A model generated the notes under the pieces. It was not told the origin of the DNA and ran no database searches. It saw nothing but the letters and a program-made list of their open reading frames with translations. Source: Oxyruncus cristatus (taxonomy: Eukaryota > Chordata > Aves > Passeriformes > Cotingidae). Taken from it: a DNA stretch of 64,000 bases. Shown here one piece after another: positions 40,818 to 51,500 of this stretch. Within the stretch, counting starts at the first letter, position 1, and every line of letters begins with the position of its first letter. The translations under genes and the position numbers were made by a program. The stretch spans positions 272,178 to 336,177 of the forward strand of contig VXAY01006779.1 of NCBI GenBank assembly GCA_013399855.1, in the 5' to 3' direction.

Positions 40818-41925
40818 TGCAGTGGGTTTGCCCTGGCTGGACACCAGGTACTCACTTCAGCCACTCTCCCACTCTCCTCTGCAGCTGGACAGAGGAGACA
40901 AAAAAAAACAAAGAAGGATTTATGAGTTGAAATAAGAGCTGGGAGAGGTCACTTACTAATCATATCACAGGCTCAAAACAGACTCAAAATGGGGATATTA
41001 ACTGAATTTATTACTAACAGGATCAGAGCAAAAGAGTGAGAAGTAAAAAAATCTTAAAAACACCTTCCCCCCACAACTCTTTCCTTCCAAACTCTACCTC
41101 CTCCCCCTCAGTGGTTCAGGGAGATAGGGAATGGGAGTTACAGTCAGTTGTTGTTTCTACCACTGCTCAGAGAGAGGAGTCCTCCCTCTGCTCTCAAGTG
41201 GTCACTCCCACAGGAGACAGTCCTTCACGGACCTCTCTGGTGTGAGTCCATCCCTCGGAAAACAGTTCTCCCAAACTGCTGTCCCGTGGGTCACTCCTCC
41301 ATGTGGTGCAGTCCTTCACAAATGAGCTGTACCTGCGTGGGTCCCCCACAGGGGCCACAAGTCCTACCCAGGATAAACCTGCTCCAGCGTGGGCTCCTTT
41401 CTCCACAGGCTGCAGGTCTCTGGCAGGACCTTGCTCCATCTTGGGCCTACCACGGGGTCACAGCCTCCTTCATGCTTCCAGCTGCTCCAGCAAGGGCTCC
41501 TCCGTGGGCCGCAGGTGGGTCTCTGCACCCCGATGGTCCTCCATGGGCTGCAGGGGCACAGCTGCTCCACCATGGTCTGCACCACGGGCTGCAGGGCCTC
41601 AGCTCTGGTGTCTGGAGCACCTCCTGCCCTTCCTTCTGCACTGACCTTGGTGTCTACATTTTGTTCACGTGTTCTCACTCGGCTCTTCCCTGGCTGGAAT
41701 TTTCATCTGCACAACAACCTTCTGTTTCCAAATATGTTATCACAGAGGCATTAATGTCATTGCTAATTGACTCAGCCTTGACCAGTGGCAGGTAGCCCAT
41801 CATGGAGCTGGCTAGCATTGGCTTTACCAGACCGAAAAGCTTCTAGCAGCTTCTAACACAAGCCACCCCTGTAGCCCGCTCCCCCTTCCCCCCCTACCAA
41901 AACCCATCCACAGAAACCCACTACA
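40818..41925 (-). mobile_element. Inner solo LTR, 1108 bp, with ATGAT target-site duplication
   Basis: The element is bounded by identical ATGAT pentamers (40813-40817 and 41926-41930), the hallmark of retroviral integration. Its ends are TG and CA, and the termini form an inverted repeat: TGCAGTGGGTTT at the left, against the complement of the right end, TGTAGTGGGTTT. On the minus strand it has a CCAAT box near 41820 and an AATAAA signal at 41012-41007. It belongs to an abundant bird LTR family whose middle part is built of diverged repeats of a 'ctgctccagcgtgggctcc'-like unit. These stop-poor repeats explain long frames on both strands, such as plus 41148-41795 (215 codons), which are not genes. 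It inserted into the outer LTR and is therefore younger. No gag, pol or env is present. Confidence 0.9.
41140..41620. repeat. Diverged tandem modules inside the inner LTR
   Basis: Variants of 'gctgctccagc', 'gtgggtc...cac' and 'cagtccttcac' recur at intervals of a few dozen bases. The modules are imperfect and make this the most C/G-rich part of the LTR. Their function is unknown; in such LTRs they may vary in copy number. Confidence 0.55.
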
Positions 41926-42052
41926 ATGATGTATAAGCATTGCTCAGAAGTAGCTAAAACATCAGTATGTTATCAACAGTGTTCTGGTTGCAAACTCAAA
42001 ACTTGGGACTGCTATGAAGAAAATTAACTCTATTCCAGTCAAACCCAGTACA

Positions 42053-45000
42053 GAAGCTAAGCGTGCTTGGTATCATTTGAAAGCTTTTCCAGACATCCAG
42101 ATCTCTTCTGTTCTGTGTGGTAAACGGGAAAAAAACAAACCCAAACCCAACCTAACCCTTTTATATGCAAACAATATTTTAGAGAATACAACACAGGATT
42201 TTTTAAAGACAGCTAGAACAATCTCAAGATATAGCTAAATCTCTATTCATGTATACAGCTCATCAGGTTTCAGGGGGTTTGGTATAAGTTTTAGGTAAGG
42301 AACGGATTGACTCAAGACACTTTATTTTAGCTACTGGGGGGCTTTTTTCTTCCTTGAAAGAGGAAGAAACATAGACTCCTACCATTTCAGTTGAAGAATA
42401 CATTTGGCTACTTCTGTGATGTCATTCAAAGAGGAAAAGAATTGCTGGTTTGGTATAAAAGCCAATAATATCTTGTCAGGCTTCTCATGAATTAGGCCCA
42501 TTTTGACTGTGTGAAAAGTAAATTAAATTCCTAGTTTATTATTTTCTAGTAATTTACATAATAACATTCATTTTCATCAAATCTGTAACTTTGTACTGAT
42601 TTTATTTTCTACTTATTTCTCTAAGAAATACAAACAAATATTCAGAAATGGTAAGATACATCCACTAAAGATAGCCTTCTTCCACATAAAACTGATGCTA
42701 TTATTGAGAAATGAAAGAGGTGGACCTCCTACCAAAAGACTGATTTAGATGTTATATTTTTGATCAAAACAACATAATATTACATTTACTAATTAACATT
42801 TCATTACATACATTTGTTTCTTCCTAATTAGATAAGTGGAACTCTTTGTTTACAGTTATATAAATTTGCTTGGAGAGTAAACTGCAGCCAGTGTATAAAC
42901 CTGTGTGTCATCTTTCAAGTCCTACTCTCTTGAAAGGATTATGTTTTCCTCCTCTTTCTCTATCTCATATATGCAAGAACCCTATAAAACCATTAAATTA
43001 CCACATTTGAAGGGAAATGGATAGACTCTAATTTCCCTTAAAATGGATTCATTTGTTAACTTCTAAACTTTCCCTTAGTAATTTTCAAACATAATGTATA
43101 ATGCCAGTCTCTCAGCACTCAATGTTTCTCTCACTTGAGGCTGTTGTTAATGTGTTCACTGTGTAGTTTTTTAGAGTACTACAGACTTTGTTTAAATTAC
43201 TTTTCTATTGTCTTTATTGCTTACACTTGCTATACCTTATATTGCAAAGGAGTTTTGACTATCTAATCCTAACCCTGCAGGGTGAGAGAACAATTACAAT
43301 ATACATTTTTATACCTATTTAGTTTTGTGAACTCTATGTGCTAACACATGCCTGAGTTGAATTTTAGTAAGGATAGATTTTAGATAGAGAAATACAGAAA
43401 CAGGACTCCAAATCTTGAAAGTTTCATGAAACATAGCTGTCCTTTAAAATTGAAATCTTTCTTGGACCTGACCAAACAATTTAACAAAGATATTTTTTCT
43501 AAAAATTGCCTACAAGGGTAAAGACTTTTTTTTACATTGTAAATTCATATTCAAATATTTTTCTGGCTTCAGTTGGCTCAATATTTGAGCACCAAGGTCT
43601 AAATTAGTTTTACTGTTTTAAGATTGAAATATAGAGAGATATTATAATGTTTTACAAATAGAGCATAGAGGTCAAAATTTGCCTACAATGTGTTATGTGA
43701 AACCCTGGTGTTTAATTTCAATCAGATCTGTAGGATGTCTCCAAAGCTAATGCAAATAGTCCTGTATCCTGCAGACATTTAATACTCAAGTTGTCCTGTG
43801 TTTTAATTCCACTTCTGTTGAATTTAGAATACAGTAGGTCACATTTAACCATTATGTTTTCTGCTGATATTAAAGCATAGTTTTAGTAGAATCTAAATAT
43901 ATGCTTAAGCATGTTGTAATATAAAATCTCCCCAATGTATATAGCATTGCAAATAGAATACTGATCATCGGTATTGAATTAAATGTTGAATTAAATATCT
44001 GTTGACTGACTAATGTCTTATGCTAGAATGTAAAGTGTGAAGGATGCTGTGTGTCACCAAACGTAGGGAGCTTTACATTTGCCCAGCACCAAACTACACT
44101 GCAGCAATTCCAACGCCTTGAGCAGTTAAAGGTCATGACACCTGGTGAAAACCCAAAATTATATTTGTACTGTTCTTAGAAAAAGGTTCTGTAGCACAAC
44201 TGACAGAAAAAACCTATCAGTTTAAAGAGAAAAAGATATAAACCCACAGTTATAATTTTGAGTATAAACCTTACAGCTGTTTTCTTATCAACGACCCAAG
44301 TAATAAAACTAGAAAAAACAGCACAATATTTGGAGCTCGTGAAAATGGAAACGGTAGCACAGACTGATATAAGAGTGAGATATAAGGTTCTTCATTTATG
44401 TTTTTCTCAAGGATCTCTTTTAATTCAAGAGCTTGTTTTCCACTACCTGTTGGTTTTTATTGCATCTCCAAAGGATATAATAGTTTAATAATTATCAGAT
44501 CACAAGCACAAAACATCTGCCATTTCTGTGCTGGTGACCAGCATGCTTATATATTATATTTATACCCAAGATTCTTCAGATTTCCGTTTTTGTGGTCTTT
44601 CACAGAAAACTCTTATTTATCTTTAACTTTTTTTTTTTTTTTAATATCTTCTCATCCTTTATTGCTCTTCTTTAGTGCTGAAGTCACTTCCCTTCCTCCC
44701 CAGTTATCATTGAATGCATTTGAATAATTAGCTTCAATATGTGCACATGTGTGAGTGCTCACATGTGTGTAAAAAAAGAAAAAAATCTATGGAAAGCCTT
44801 AACTTTCTAAAAGAAACACTTCAACAAATGAAAAATAATTGAGGCCCACTAATGAAGTTACTAGTTGTGCTTTCCCTAATGTTTCCTGTTCTTTAGCCAT
44901 AGGGTTGCAGTGAACTACCCCATTCTAATTTTTAGAGTTCACACTTCTTGTTGACATTTTTTTTCCTACAAGTGTTTGCTTCAGAATGTTAAAACACAGA

Positions 45001-46504
45001 TTGTTGTGATGTGTCGAATTTATCTGCCAACAGAATCACCTGGTAACAGATGACAAAGGCCACTTTTCTTAGACTATGGAAAATGAGAAGATGCAAGATT
45101 TTCAGTAAAAGGTATCACGCCAATTTGAGAATATCACAAAGTGGGAAACTGCTATTTAGTGGTCTGTATTACCTTCATGTGGATTTGCTTGATGCTTATC
45201 CTCAACAGCTGCTATTACATCTCCTTAGCATGAATAGCATACAAATATTTATTGGTTGTTTCTATCCCTGTAATTGAGTTTCTTCTGTACACCTTGTTGG
45301 CTTATAATATGCATTGAATTCATGGTAAAGCAAAAAATTATTCTTTAACTTGAGATAAAAGGATAAGGTAATTAGCACTACAATGCTGCATATTTTTTTC
45401 CATTAAAATCCTGTCAATAACTTTCTGCATCAGCTGCAGCTTACTTAAAGATTTTAATGTTTGTAACCTTTTTCTTTGTGAAGCAGGGCTCATAAGAACC
45501 ATTAACCACTGCTAAGAATGTAGACAAAAAAGCAGCCACAGCTTTGTGCTTAATATTCTCTGCGGGTTATATGTCCAAATGTAAGCTCTTCTGGGACCTA
45601 GAACAATGAGACTCTGCTCCCATTTGGATCCTTTGGCAATAGTGTAATATAAACAGAAATAATGTAGAGAAGACAAACAATGAAAATAGGACTAGGTTTT
45701 GCTAATGATAAGCATTTTATCTGAACTTTAACACACAGTTTTATTTATTCAGAATATATATTTACTTATTTCCTTAGCTATACTCTAGTGAAAAAAATAC
45801 TGATTTCATTTAAATATTTTTTCTGGTATGAAAGCAGGAAAAAAAATGGCAAAATTTGAAAAGGATTTTTAAAATGGTATAATTGATGACTGTAAAGACT
45901 CCTGTTTCCATATGCTGTAATTTATTTTTTGTGTACACAAAATATCTGGAAATGTATAAATTTTAAAGTAAAATGGACCATATGAACCTCCTCATAAGAC
46001 AGAACAAATTTTCTGAACTTCATAATTTCTGAGTTATAAAAAGACATTTGGTTTTGATCCAGTACCTTCAAATCATGAAACGTTATTAGTTATTTGTACT
46101 GTTAAAAGTATATGTAATATTTTTCCCTAGTCTGACTATGTTCAGCCTCCAGCTATTGTGCCTCATTACATTTTTTAAAGTTATCTGTTTTCAGAAATAA
46201 GTTCCTGGGTTGGTACTTCAAGGCTTAGATAAAAACACCTCTTAACCTTCTCATGGGTAAACAATTCAAATAGAATTTGCCAATTTTTCTTTTTCACTAG
46301 AATAAAATTTTTATGTTGTGTTACTCTTTTGCCATTTTTTTCTAAATTCCAGGCCCCTGTCTTATGACTGATGTCAAACCTGAAACAATTTAATCAGTAA
46401 ATTGCTGTGTTTGTCACAGACATTTCCACAGGAAATAGCTCCTCTTTCATATGTGACCCTGCATGGCTCTCTATGCATTTCATTCATCCATTAATTTGAA
46501 GTGT
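42053..46504. other. Unique A/T-rich noncoding DNA
   Basis: No gene or recognised transposon in about 4.4 kb. A T-run lies at 44629-44642. Frames such as plus 44398-44727 have no motifs. Confidence 0.55.
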
Positions 46505-46517
46505 AATACCATCAGCT
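46505..46517 (+). repeat. Left target-site duplication of the RTE element
   Basis: AATACCATCAGCT here matches AATACCACCAGCT at 47301-47313 at 12 of 13 positions. The two flank the RTE insertion exactly where its 5' truncation and its tail end. Confidence 0.85.
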
Positions 46518-47258
46518 TTGGGAAGCATCATCTCCTCGGACGGTAAAATTGACAAAGAGATAGACAACAGGTTAGCAAAGGCATACAGAGCTTTCGGAAA
46601 ACTCTGTAAAAGAGTTTGGTATAATAAACACCTGAAGAAAAGCACAAAGATTAGTGTTTACAGAGATATTGTTTTGTCTACTCTTTTGTATGGGTCCAAA
46701 TCATGGGTCATCTACCGCCACCACTTGAGACTCTTAGAACACTTCCATCAGCGTTGCCTCCATACAATCCTAAACATCCACTGGACTGATTATGTGACTA
46801 ACGTGTCTGTCCTTGAAGAGGCAGCAGTCACAAGTATTGAGGCCATGCTGCTGAGAACACAGCTGTGTTGGGCAGGGCACGTCTCCAGGATGGAGGACGA
46901 CCGCCTCCCCAGGATTGTGCTCTATGGCCAACTCGCCACTGGCTACCGCAAGAGAGGAGCCCCGAAGAAGAGATACAAGGACTCCCTGAAACAACATCTC
47001 AGCCTTGGTCATATCGACCACCATCATTGGTCTACTCTGGCCTCCAATTGGAAGACATGGAGACACACCATCTATAATGCTGCTGCCTCTTTTGAGATCA
47101 CCCGCAGAATCATTTCTGAGGAGAAAAGACAATGCAGAAAGAACCGAGTCTTGCCAGTACCACCAAAGGAGACTTTCTGCTGTGCCTTTTGCAACCGGAC
47201 TTGTCTATCTCACATTGGCCTTTTTAGCCATCAAAGCACTTGTAGCAAGTGTGGGTAG
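46518..47258 (+). CDS. RTE LINE reverse transcriptase, C-terminal part (246 codons, partial)
   Basis: This is the C-terminal fragment of an RTE endonuclease/reverse-transcriptase polyprotein; the endonuclease and RT palm are missing. The first codon is TTG, encoding the leucine of an L-G-S-I-I-S-S-D-G-K block, so there is no true start codon. Residues 1-15 hold the S-S-D-G-K-I-D-K-E-I block. Residues 39-63 hold the thumb-like segment with L-L-Y-G-S-K-S-W. Residues 118-139 hold W-A-G-H-V-S-R-M ... V-L-Y-G, typical of RTE. The end is a zinc-finger-like motif with C222, C225, H238 and C242 (CX2CX12HX3C). No stop or frameshift occurs, so decay since insertion is slight. Without a start, promoter and catalytic core it cannot act on its own. 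Confidence 0.85.
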   Translation: MGSIISSDGKIDKEIDNRLAKAYRAFGKLCKRVWYNKHLKKSTKISVYRDIVLSTLLYGSKSWVIYRHHLRLLEHFHQRCLHTILNIHWTDYVTNVSVLEEAAVTSIEAMLLRTQLCWAGHVSRMEDDRLPRIVLYGQLATGYRKRGAPKKRYKDSLKQHLSLGHIDHHHWSTLASNWKTWRHTIYNAAASFEITRRIISEEKRQCRKNRVLPVPPKETFCCAFCNRTCLSHIGLFSHQSTCSKCG

Positions 47259-47286
47259 AGTCCTTCTCCAATCTTCGTTCGCGAAG
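47235..47286 (+). other. Two 3' stem-loops of the RTE element
   Basis: Stem-loop 1 (47236-47252) pairs CACTTG with CAAGTG around a TAG loop, plus one outer G-U pair, and overlaps the last codons before the stop. Stem-loop 2 (47273-47286) pairs CTTCG with CGAAG around a TTCG loop in the 3' untranslated region. Both are also formed by the copy at 17919-17998, where stem 1 uses different base pairs. They are candidates for the RNA signal recognised at reverse-transcription start. Confidence 0.6.
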
Positions 47287-47300
47287 CCTAGCCATGAATG

Positions 47301-47313
47301 AATACCACCAGCT
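47301..47313 (+). repeat. Right target-site duplication of the RTE element
   Basis: AATACCACCAGCT, one mismatch to the left copy at 46505-46517. Confidence 0.85.
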
Positions 47314-47460
47314 AATTTTGAAAGTCTTTTCATTGATGCCATGGTATGCTGTCTTCCACCTTTACCTAGATGGATTTTCTTCCTAGATATTTGAGCTTGC
47401 TTTTAGCAGTATTAAAAATTTAGTATTATTTTAAAGAATTTTACTTAAACTGTAGATAAA

Positions 47461-47870
47461 AATAACATGAGGCCAGGAATAGATTCCTGTGGAACTCTAT
47501 TAACATTATCCTTGTTTCTCATTAAAATTACCGCTGAGATCTAACATTAAACTACTTTTAAAATGATTAATAAGGTTTCCACTGATACTGTATGATGCTA
47601 ATTTCATTCAGCCTGTTATGCAGGATTAAGTAAAATGCCCCATGGAAGTCTAGTATACCAAGCAGTTACGTTTCTATATCAACCTTACAAAACCCATAAA
47701 AACCAATATTTGTCTGATTTTTCAAATGTTTCCAGAAACCATGCTGAATAGCATATCATCATCCTTTAAGCCTTTGCTAGTTGCATCAGTCTGTCTGGGA
47801 TATGGCCTAAGAAATATGTACAAGTGATTGACCCTTGACTACTTGTTTTTTTTTTAAATATTAGTAAATG
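47461..47870 (-). mobile_element. Ancient CR1 LINE ORF2 fragment
   Basis: The plus strand matches the antisense of an old CR1 reverse-transcriptase region. Examples are 'attcctgtggaactctatta' (47483-47502), 'atggaagtctagtatac' (about 47643-47659) and 'aaaccatgctgaat' (about 47737-47750), in the order seen in the family. It is highly diverged with no surviving frame. Confidence 0.65.
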
Positions 47871-47884
47871 AGGACTAGCAAATG

Positions 47885-48540
47885 TTCTCCTATCACACTT
47901 GAAGGAACTCAAATTGGTGATAGACAAGTTACTGATTGAGGTGTACAACCTCTTAAAGGCAGCAAGGATGTCACCAATTTTAGAAAGCATTCCAGGGCAG
48001 ATCCTGACAGGTTCCACCTGCATAACACAGACCAGTGATGTTCACTTTTGTTTCTTATGGAAAAACTGGGAAAAATTAGTGTAAAGAGTAGAACTAGTGT
48101 CTTTAGAGACAGAACTCAGAAATCTATGGAAGTTCTTTGAAGAAAGCAATGATTCTGTGCACAAAGGTTGATATGACATCCTTTGATTTCCAAAGGCAAT
48201 CAACACAATCCCTCAGCAAAGACTCTTAAAGAAACTAAGCTTCCATGAGATAAGGGAGCAAGTCTCCACATGGATAAATAACTTATTAAAAGATAAGAAA
48301 CAAAGCCCTGAAATAAAGATTTTTTTTTTTTTTTAACTGAAGATGACAGGAGTATGCCCTGCAGGTTCTTTGCTCAGTATCAAAGAAATAGTCAGATGAT
48401 GAAGCTTGTTGATACTGGCAGATACTCCAGAGCAGTAAAGGTGAAGGCCAGTAACATAGCCACAGTGATAGAACTGCAGAGGAAGTTTAATATAGCAAAA
48501 TGTAAACCATGTATATGGAAATATGCAGTCTTTAATATGC
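47885..48540 (+). mobile_element. Ancient CR1 LINE ORF2 fragment, opposite orientation
   Basis: The plus strand reads as an old CR1 ORF2. 'ttacagaccagtgag'-like sequence lies near 48027-48041, 'agttctttgaagaaag' at about 48130-48145, and a decayed F-P-K-A-F-D-(T/K)-V-P-H-Q block near 48180-48225. That block leads into 'ggataaataacttattaaaa' (about 48269-48288). The RT frame is interrupted throughout. Beyond about 48340 the similarity is weak. It is placed head to head with the preceding minus-strand CR1 piece, so it is either a separate insertion or an inverted part of the same one. Confidence 0.7.
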
Positions 48541-51500
48541 TTGTATGAACTCTACACTGTACATAAGCACTCAGGACTAGTATTTTGGGTTTACGACAGA
48601 TTGTTCTTCTAAAATGTCAGTTCATTGTCCATGAACAGTGCGTTTTCAGAATGTAAAAAGGAAAACAGTTCTTTTTTCTTTTCTGAAAGGTGGCATGTGA
48701 ACAGGCTAAAATAATACATTTTGGATCTAATCTCTGTCTGTTTTAGTAGGTAGACATGATCTTGGGGTGAGATAAGCACGTTTCTGCAACACATTGCTTA
48801 AATATAAAATTTTGCTTTTGATCTTTCAGTGGGATAATGAAGCCAGAGAAATAGCTAGCAGAAGGACAGTATACAGATATGCATAAAAAATAAAATAATT
48901 TCTACCTGGTGCATACTAAGAAGAAACACCTTTATCCAGAATAAAAAATGACTAAACAATTTTAACCTAATAAAAAAAACCCTTTTGTGTTTTGGTATTT
49001 GTGGGAAGAGCTTAACAAGAAATGCAGTGGGGAAAAAATCAGAGAGACAAAACTATAAAATAAACAAGATGAAACATTTAGTTTTTGTTTGGTATATCTG
49101 TGCCACTCCCTAGAACAGAGAAACTGTAAATTATTTACAAACATTGAACTACCTAATGAGTCAGAGAATACACTATTAAGAACGCAATATTCCATATGTA
49201 GAAGACAGATAAAATATTCTAAGAGTAAAAATATTTATATTTTTCTATTCTAAAACATTTTCAACTACATTAATTAACCATACATAATTTCTTTCTGATG
49301 ACATGAAGGTTCCCAATAAATAAAATAAAATCAGTTTTCTAAATTCATTTCTGTCATGAATAAATTCCACAACTCGAATAAAATTTGCTTTTTATTTTTT
49401 GCTATTTTTTATTTTTGCTATTTATATTTTCCTAGTTATCATAAATGATGGGGAAAAACAAACACAATGACATATCACTGGGTGGGTTTTAGTTTAGTTA
49501 ATGAAGACCTTTATTTTTAAGATAAAAACACCTGTGTGAACATATGTGTGAAAAAAACATATAACAAAAATGCTAGGTTGCGATTTATTGTATCTCATTA
49601 CCATCTACTATGATTCCTGATTTTCTTATGTAAACCCTGAGAACATCTTTGGATATCTTAATTCCGTGAGCAAATCTAAAAAAAAAAAACCAAAAAACAA
49701 AAACCACCAAAAAACCAACCAACCAAATCCTTCCAAATCATTATTTATTCCTTATAGACATAAATTTAATTTTTTTAGAACATTTAAATATTAAAGTAAT
49801 AAATAAAAGAGTAGAAATGATGATTCACCATATCAGCATTTTACTGGATAAACCCGTATGAGTAGTGATAACTCACTTTTGAGTAGGAACCATTCTGAGG
49901 ATGCACAATTTTGGAAACCATTTTACACTGTTCTAAAAATTTTGACAATCATTTTAAAAATAAACAAGAAGAAGAAAAAGCACCCTTGCTTACTCAGTTC
50001 TATTTTCTTCCATATACTACCCACTCAAAAAAGGATGAAACTGAAAAATTGAGCTGTAAGTGTGGAAAGCACAACTCTGTCATACAGAATGAGAAGACTA
50101 TGCTCCATCAAAACTCTTGTGAGTCATGTCTCCAACTGATTAGAAAAAATATCTTTTCATAAGTTACTATTGTTCTAATGTTCATGTTCTTTCTGTCCTG
50201 TTATTAATGTATCTTCTAGGTCTGGAATCAGATTAGCCAACCTATGGTACCTAATACTGTCTTCAATTCTTAGGCAGTAGAAGTTACTTAAATAATTACT
50301 ATTCAGAAAATGTGTATTAGTAAAAGTGCAGGGTTCAACCTATTTTGAGTACAGGCATTCACAAGGAGAAAGTTCAATAATACAAGAATTTTGGGGTTGC
50401 ATTTTTTTTTATTCAAAATTATACTCCTCTTACCATTTGTATTGCCAAGGTTTCGTCTCTATTTAAATTGTATTCACTCATGTAAAACCCCGACATGATG
50501 GAAACCCTCCCATTTGCCATTAGTAAAGACAACTGCTTTTTCGCTTCTGCTTTAATCTCAATTAAATCTATTCTATTTATTTGCAGAGACCATTATACTC
50601 TTCTGATTTAGTGCATAAGATAGAGAACAAGATTTGAATCATCATCTTGTGTTGTAGCATACAAAGTTAATTCACAGCTACCTATCAAGCCCAGAACTAT
50701 TCAGTTACACACTGCAAGATGATAAAGTATTTTTTTCAGTAATGGCATTTCCCATAAGCATTCACTTTCAGAATTGTGCTAGTTTTCTATGTGCATTCTT
50801 GGGAGATGAGTTTTGTCCCAGCTGGTAAGTTCAGTCTTACTCTAACATGTTTGGTTTTTTTTCCTTTTGAGGGGTGGATGGGAGTGAACAAGACTTTTGC
50901 TTAGAGAGAACGAGTCATCTTACTGCAGAAGTCAGAAACTCTCTTGATTTACGTTCATACCACATTTTTCAAACTTTCTGCTTACTCTGCCACTGTGTGT
51001 TTCAGTACAGGGAATTATTTCATGCCTTCTCTAGCTAAGCCAAGTAATATGACTAACATGCACATTTCTTCCTTCAAGTAATGATTCAGTGTTAAAGTCC
51101 CTAATCAGAAAACCTTCTTAGCTGTACAGCTCCAGTGTATTGTTTCTGTATTCATTTCATATCTTGTGTGTTACCAGCTGTGGTCTTGATCCTCATAGGT
51201 GAGGCACCACTGAGAATCACTCTTGTGTTCTCTGACAAAGTAAACCTGGGACTGCGCTCGCGATCTGTCTGGCATGTCTTTTGGCTCTGTGTCTCCTCTT
51301 CAGGCTGCCAGGATAAAGTTTGACCCAGGCCGTCTACAAATCCCATCTGGTCCTGGTGGGAAGGATATGGATGTGTCCCAGTTGCCCCTCTTTGCAAGGC
51401 CAAATAGGGTGGCCTAGATCTGACAGCAGAGACAAATTCCCCTTTAATTAGCAGCTACTTGTACATGGTCCAAGGTACAGGTTGCACAAAAAAGCATTCA

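Larger units (their letters stand above)
40430..42052 (-). mobile_element. Outer solo LTR (avian endogenous retrovirus), split by another LTR
   Basis: Read on the minus strand, the block starts TGTACTGGGTTT (complement of the bases ending at 42052). It continues with a GAATAGAGTTAATTTTCTTC motif and other stretches that I recognise from a very common bird LTR family. The far end (40430-40530) matches the family's R/U5 end, including the complement of 'acagctgctcactcact' at about 40468-40484. Excluding the inner insertion (40818-41925) about 515 bases remain, near full length for such LTRs. The flanks GGGGC (40425-40429) and GAAGC (42053-42057) differ only by two G/A changes and may be an aged target-site duplication. 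No viral genes accompany it. Confidence 0.75.
46518..47300 (+). mobile_element. RTE-type LINE, 5'-truncated, with target-site duplications
   Basis: A 783-bp insertion bounded by 13-bp duplications (12 of 13 identical). The 5' end falls inside the reverse-transcriptase ORF, as expected when target-primed reverse transcription stops early. The ORF is uninterrupted to its TAG stop (47256-47258). A 3' untranslated region of only about 35 bases and a short ATGAATG tail follow. The tiny 3' UTR, the simple-repeat tail and the C-terminal protein motifs are features of the RTE clade. Known: a family called AviRTE has a patchy distribution among bird lineages and has been linked to horizontal transfer with parasitic nematodes. 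Inferred: this copy may belong to that family; I cannot confirm the subfamily without alignment. Confidence 0.9.

Noticed and set aside
42132..42160. Telomere-like CCCAAACCCAACCTAACCC run
   Set aside because: The units are irregular and few, and similar A/C-rich runs occur elsewhere in the window (for example 60-90). It is low-complexity sequence, not an interstitial telomere array.
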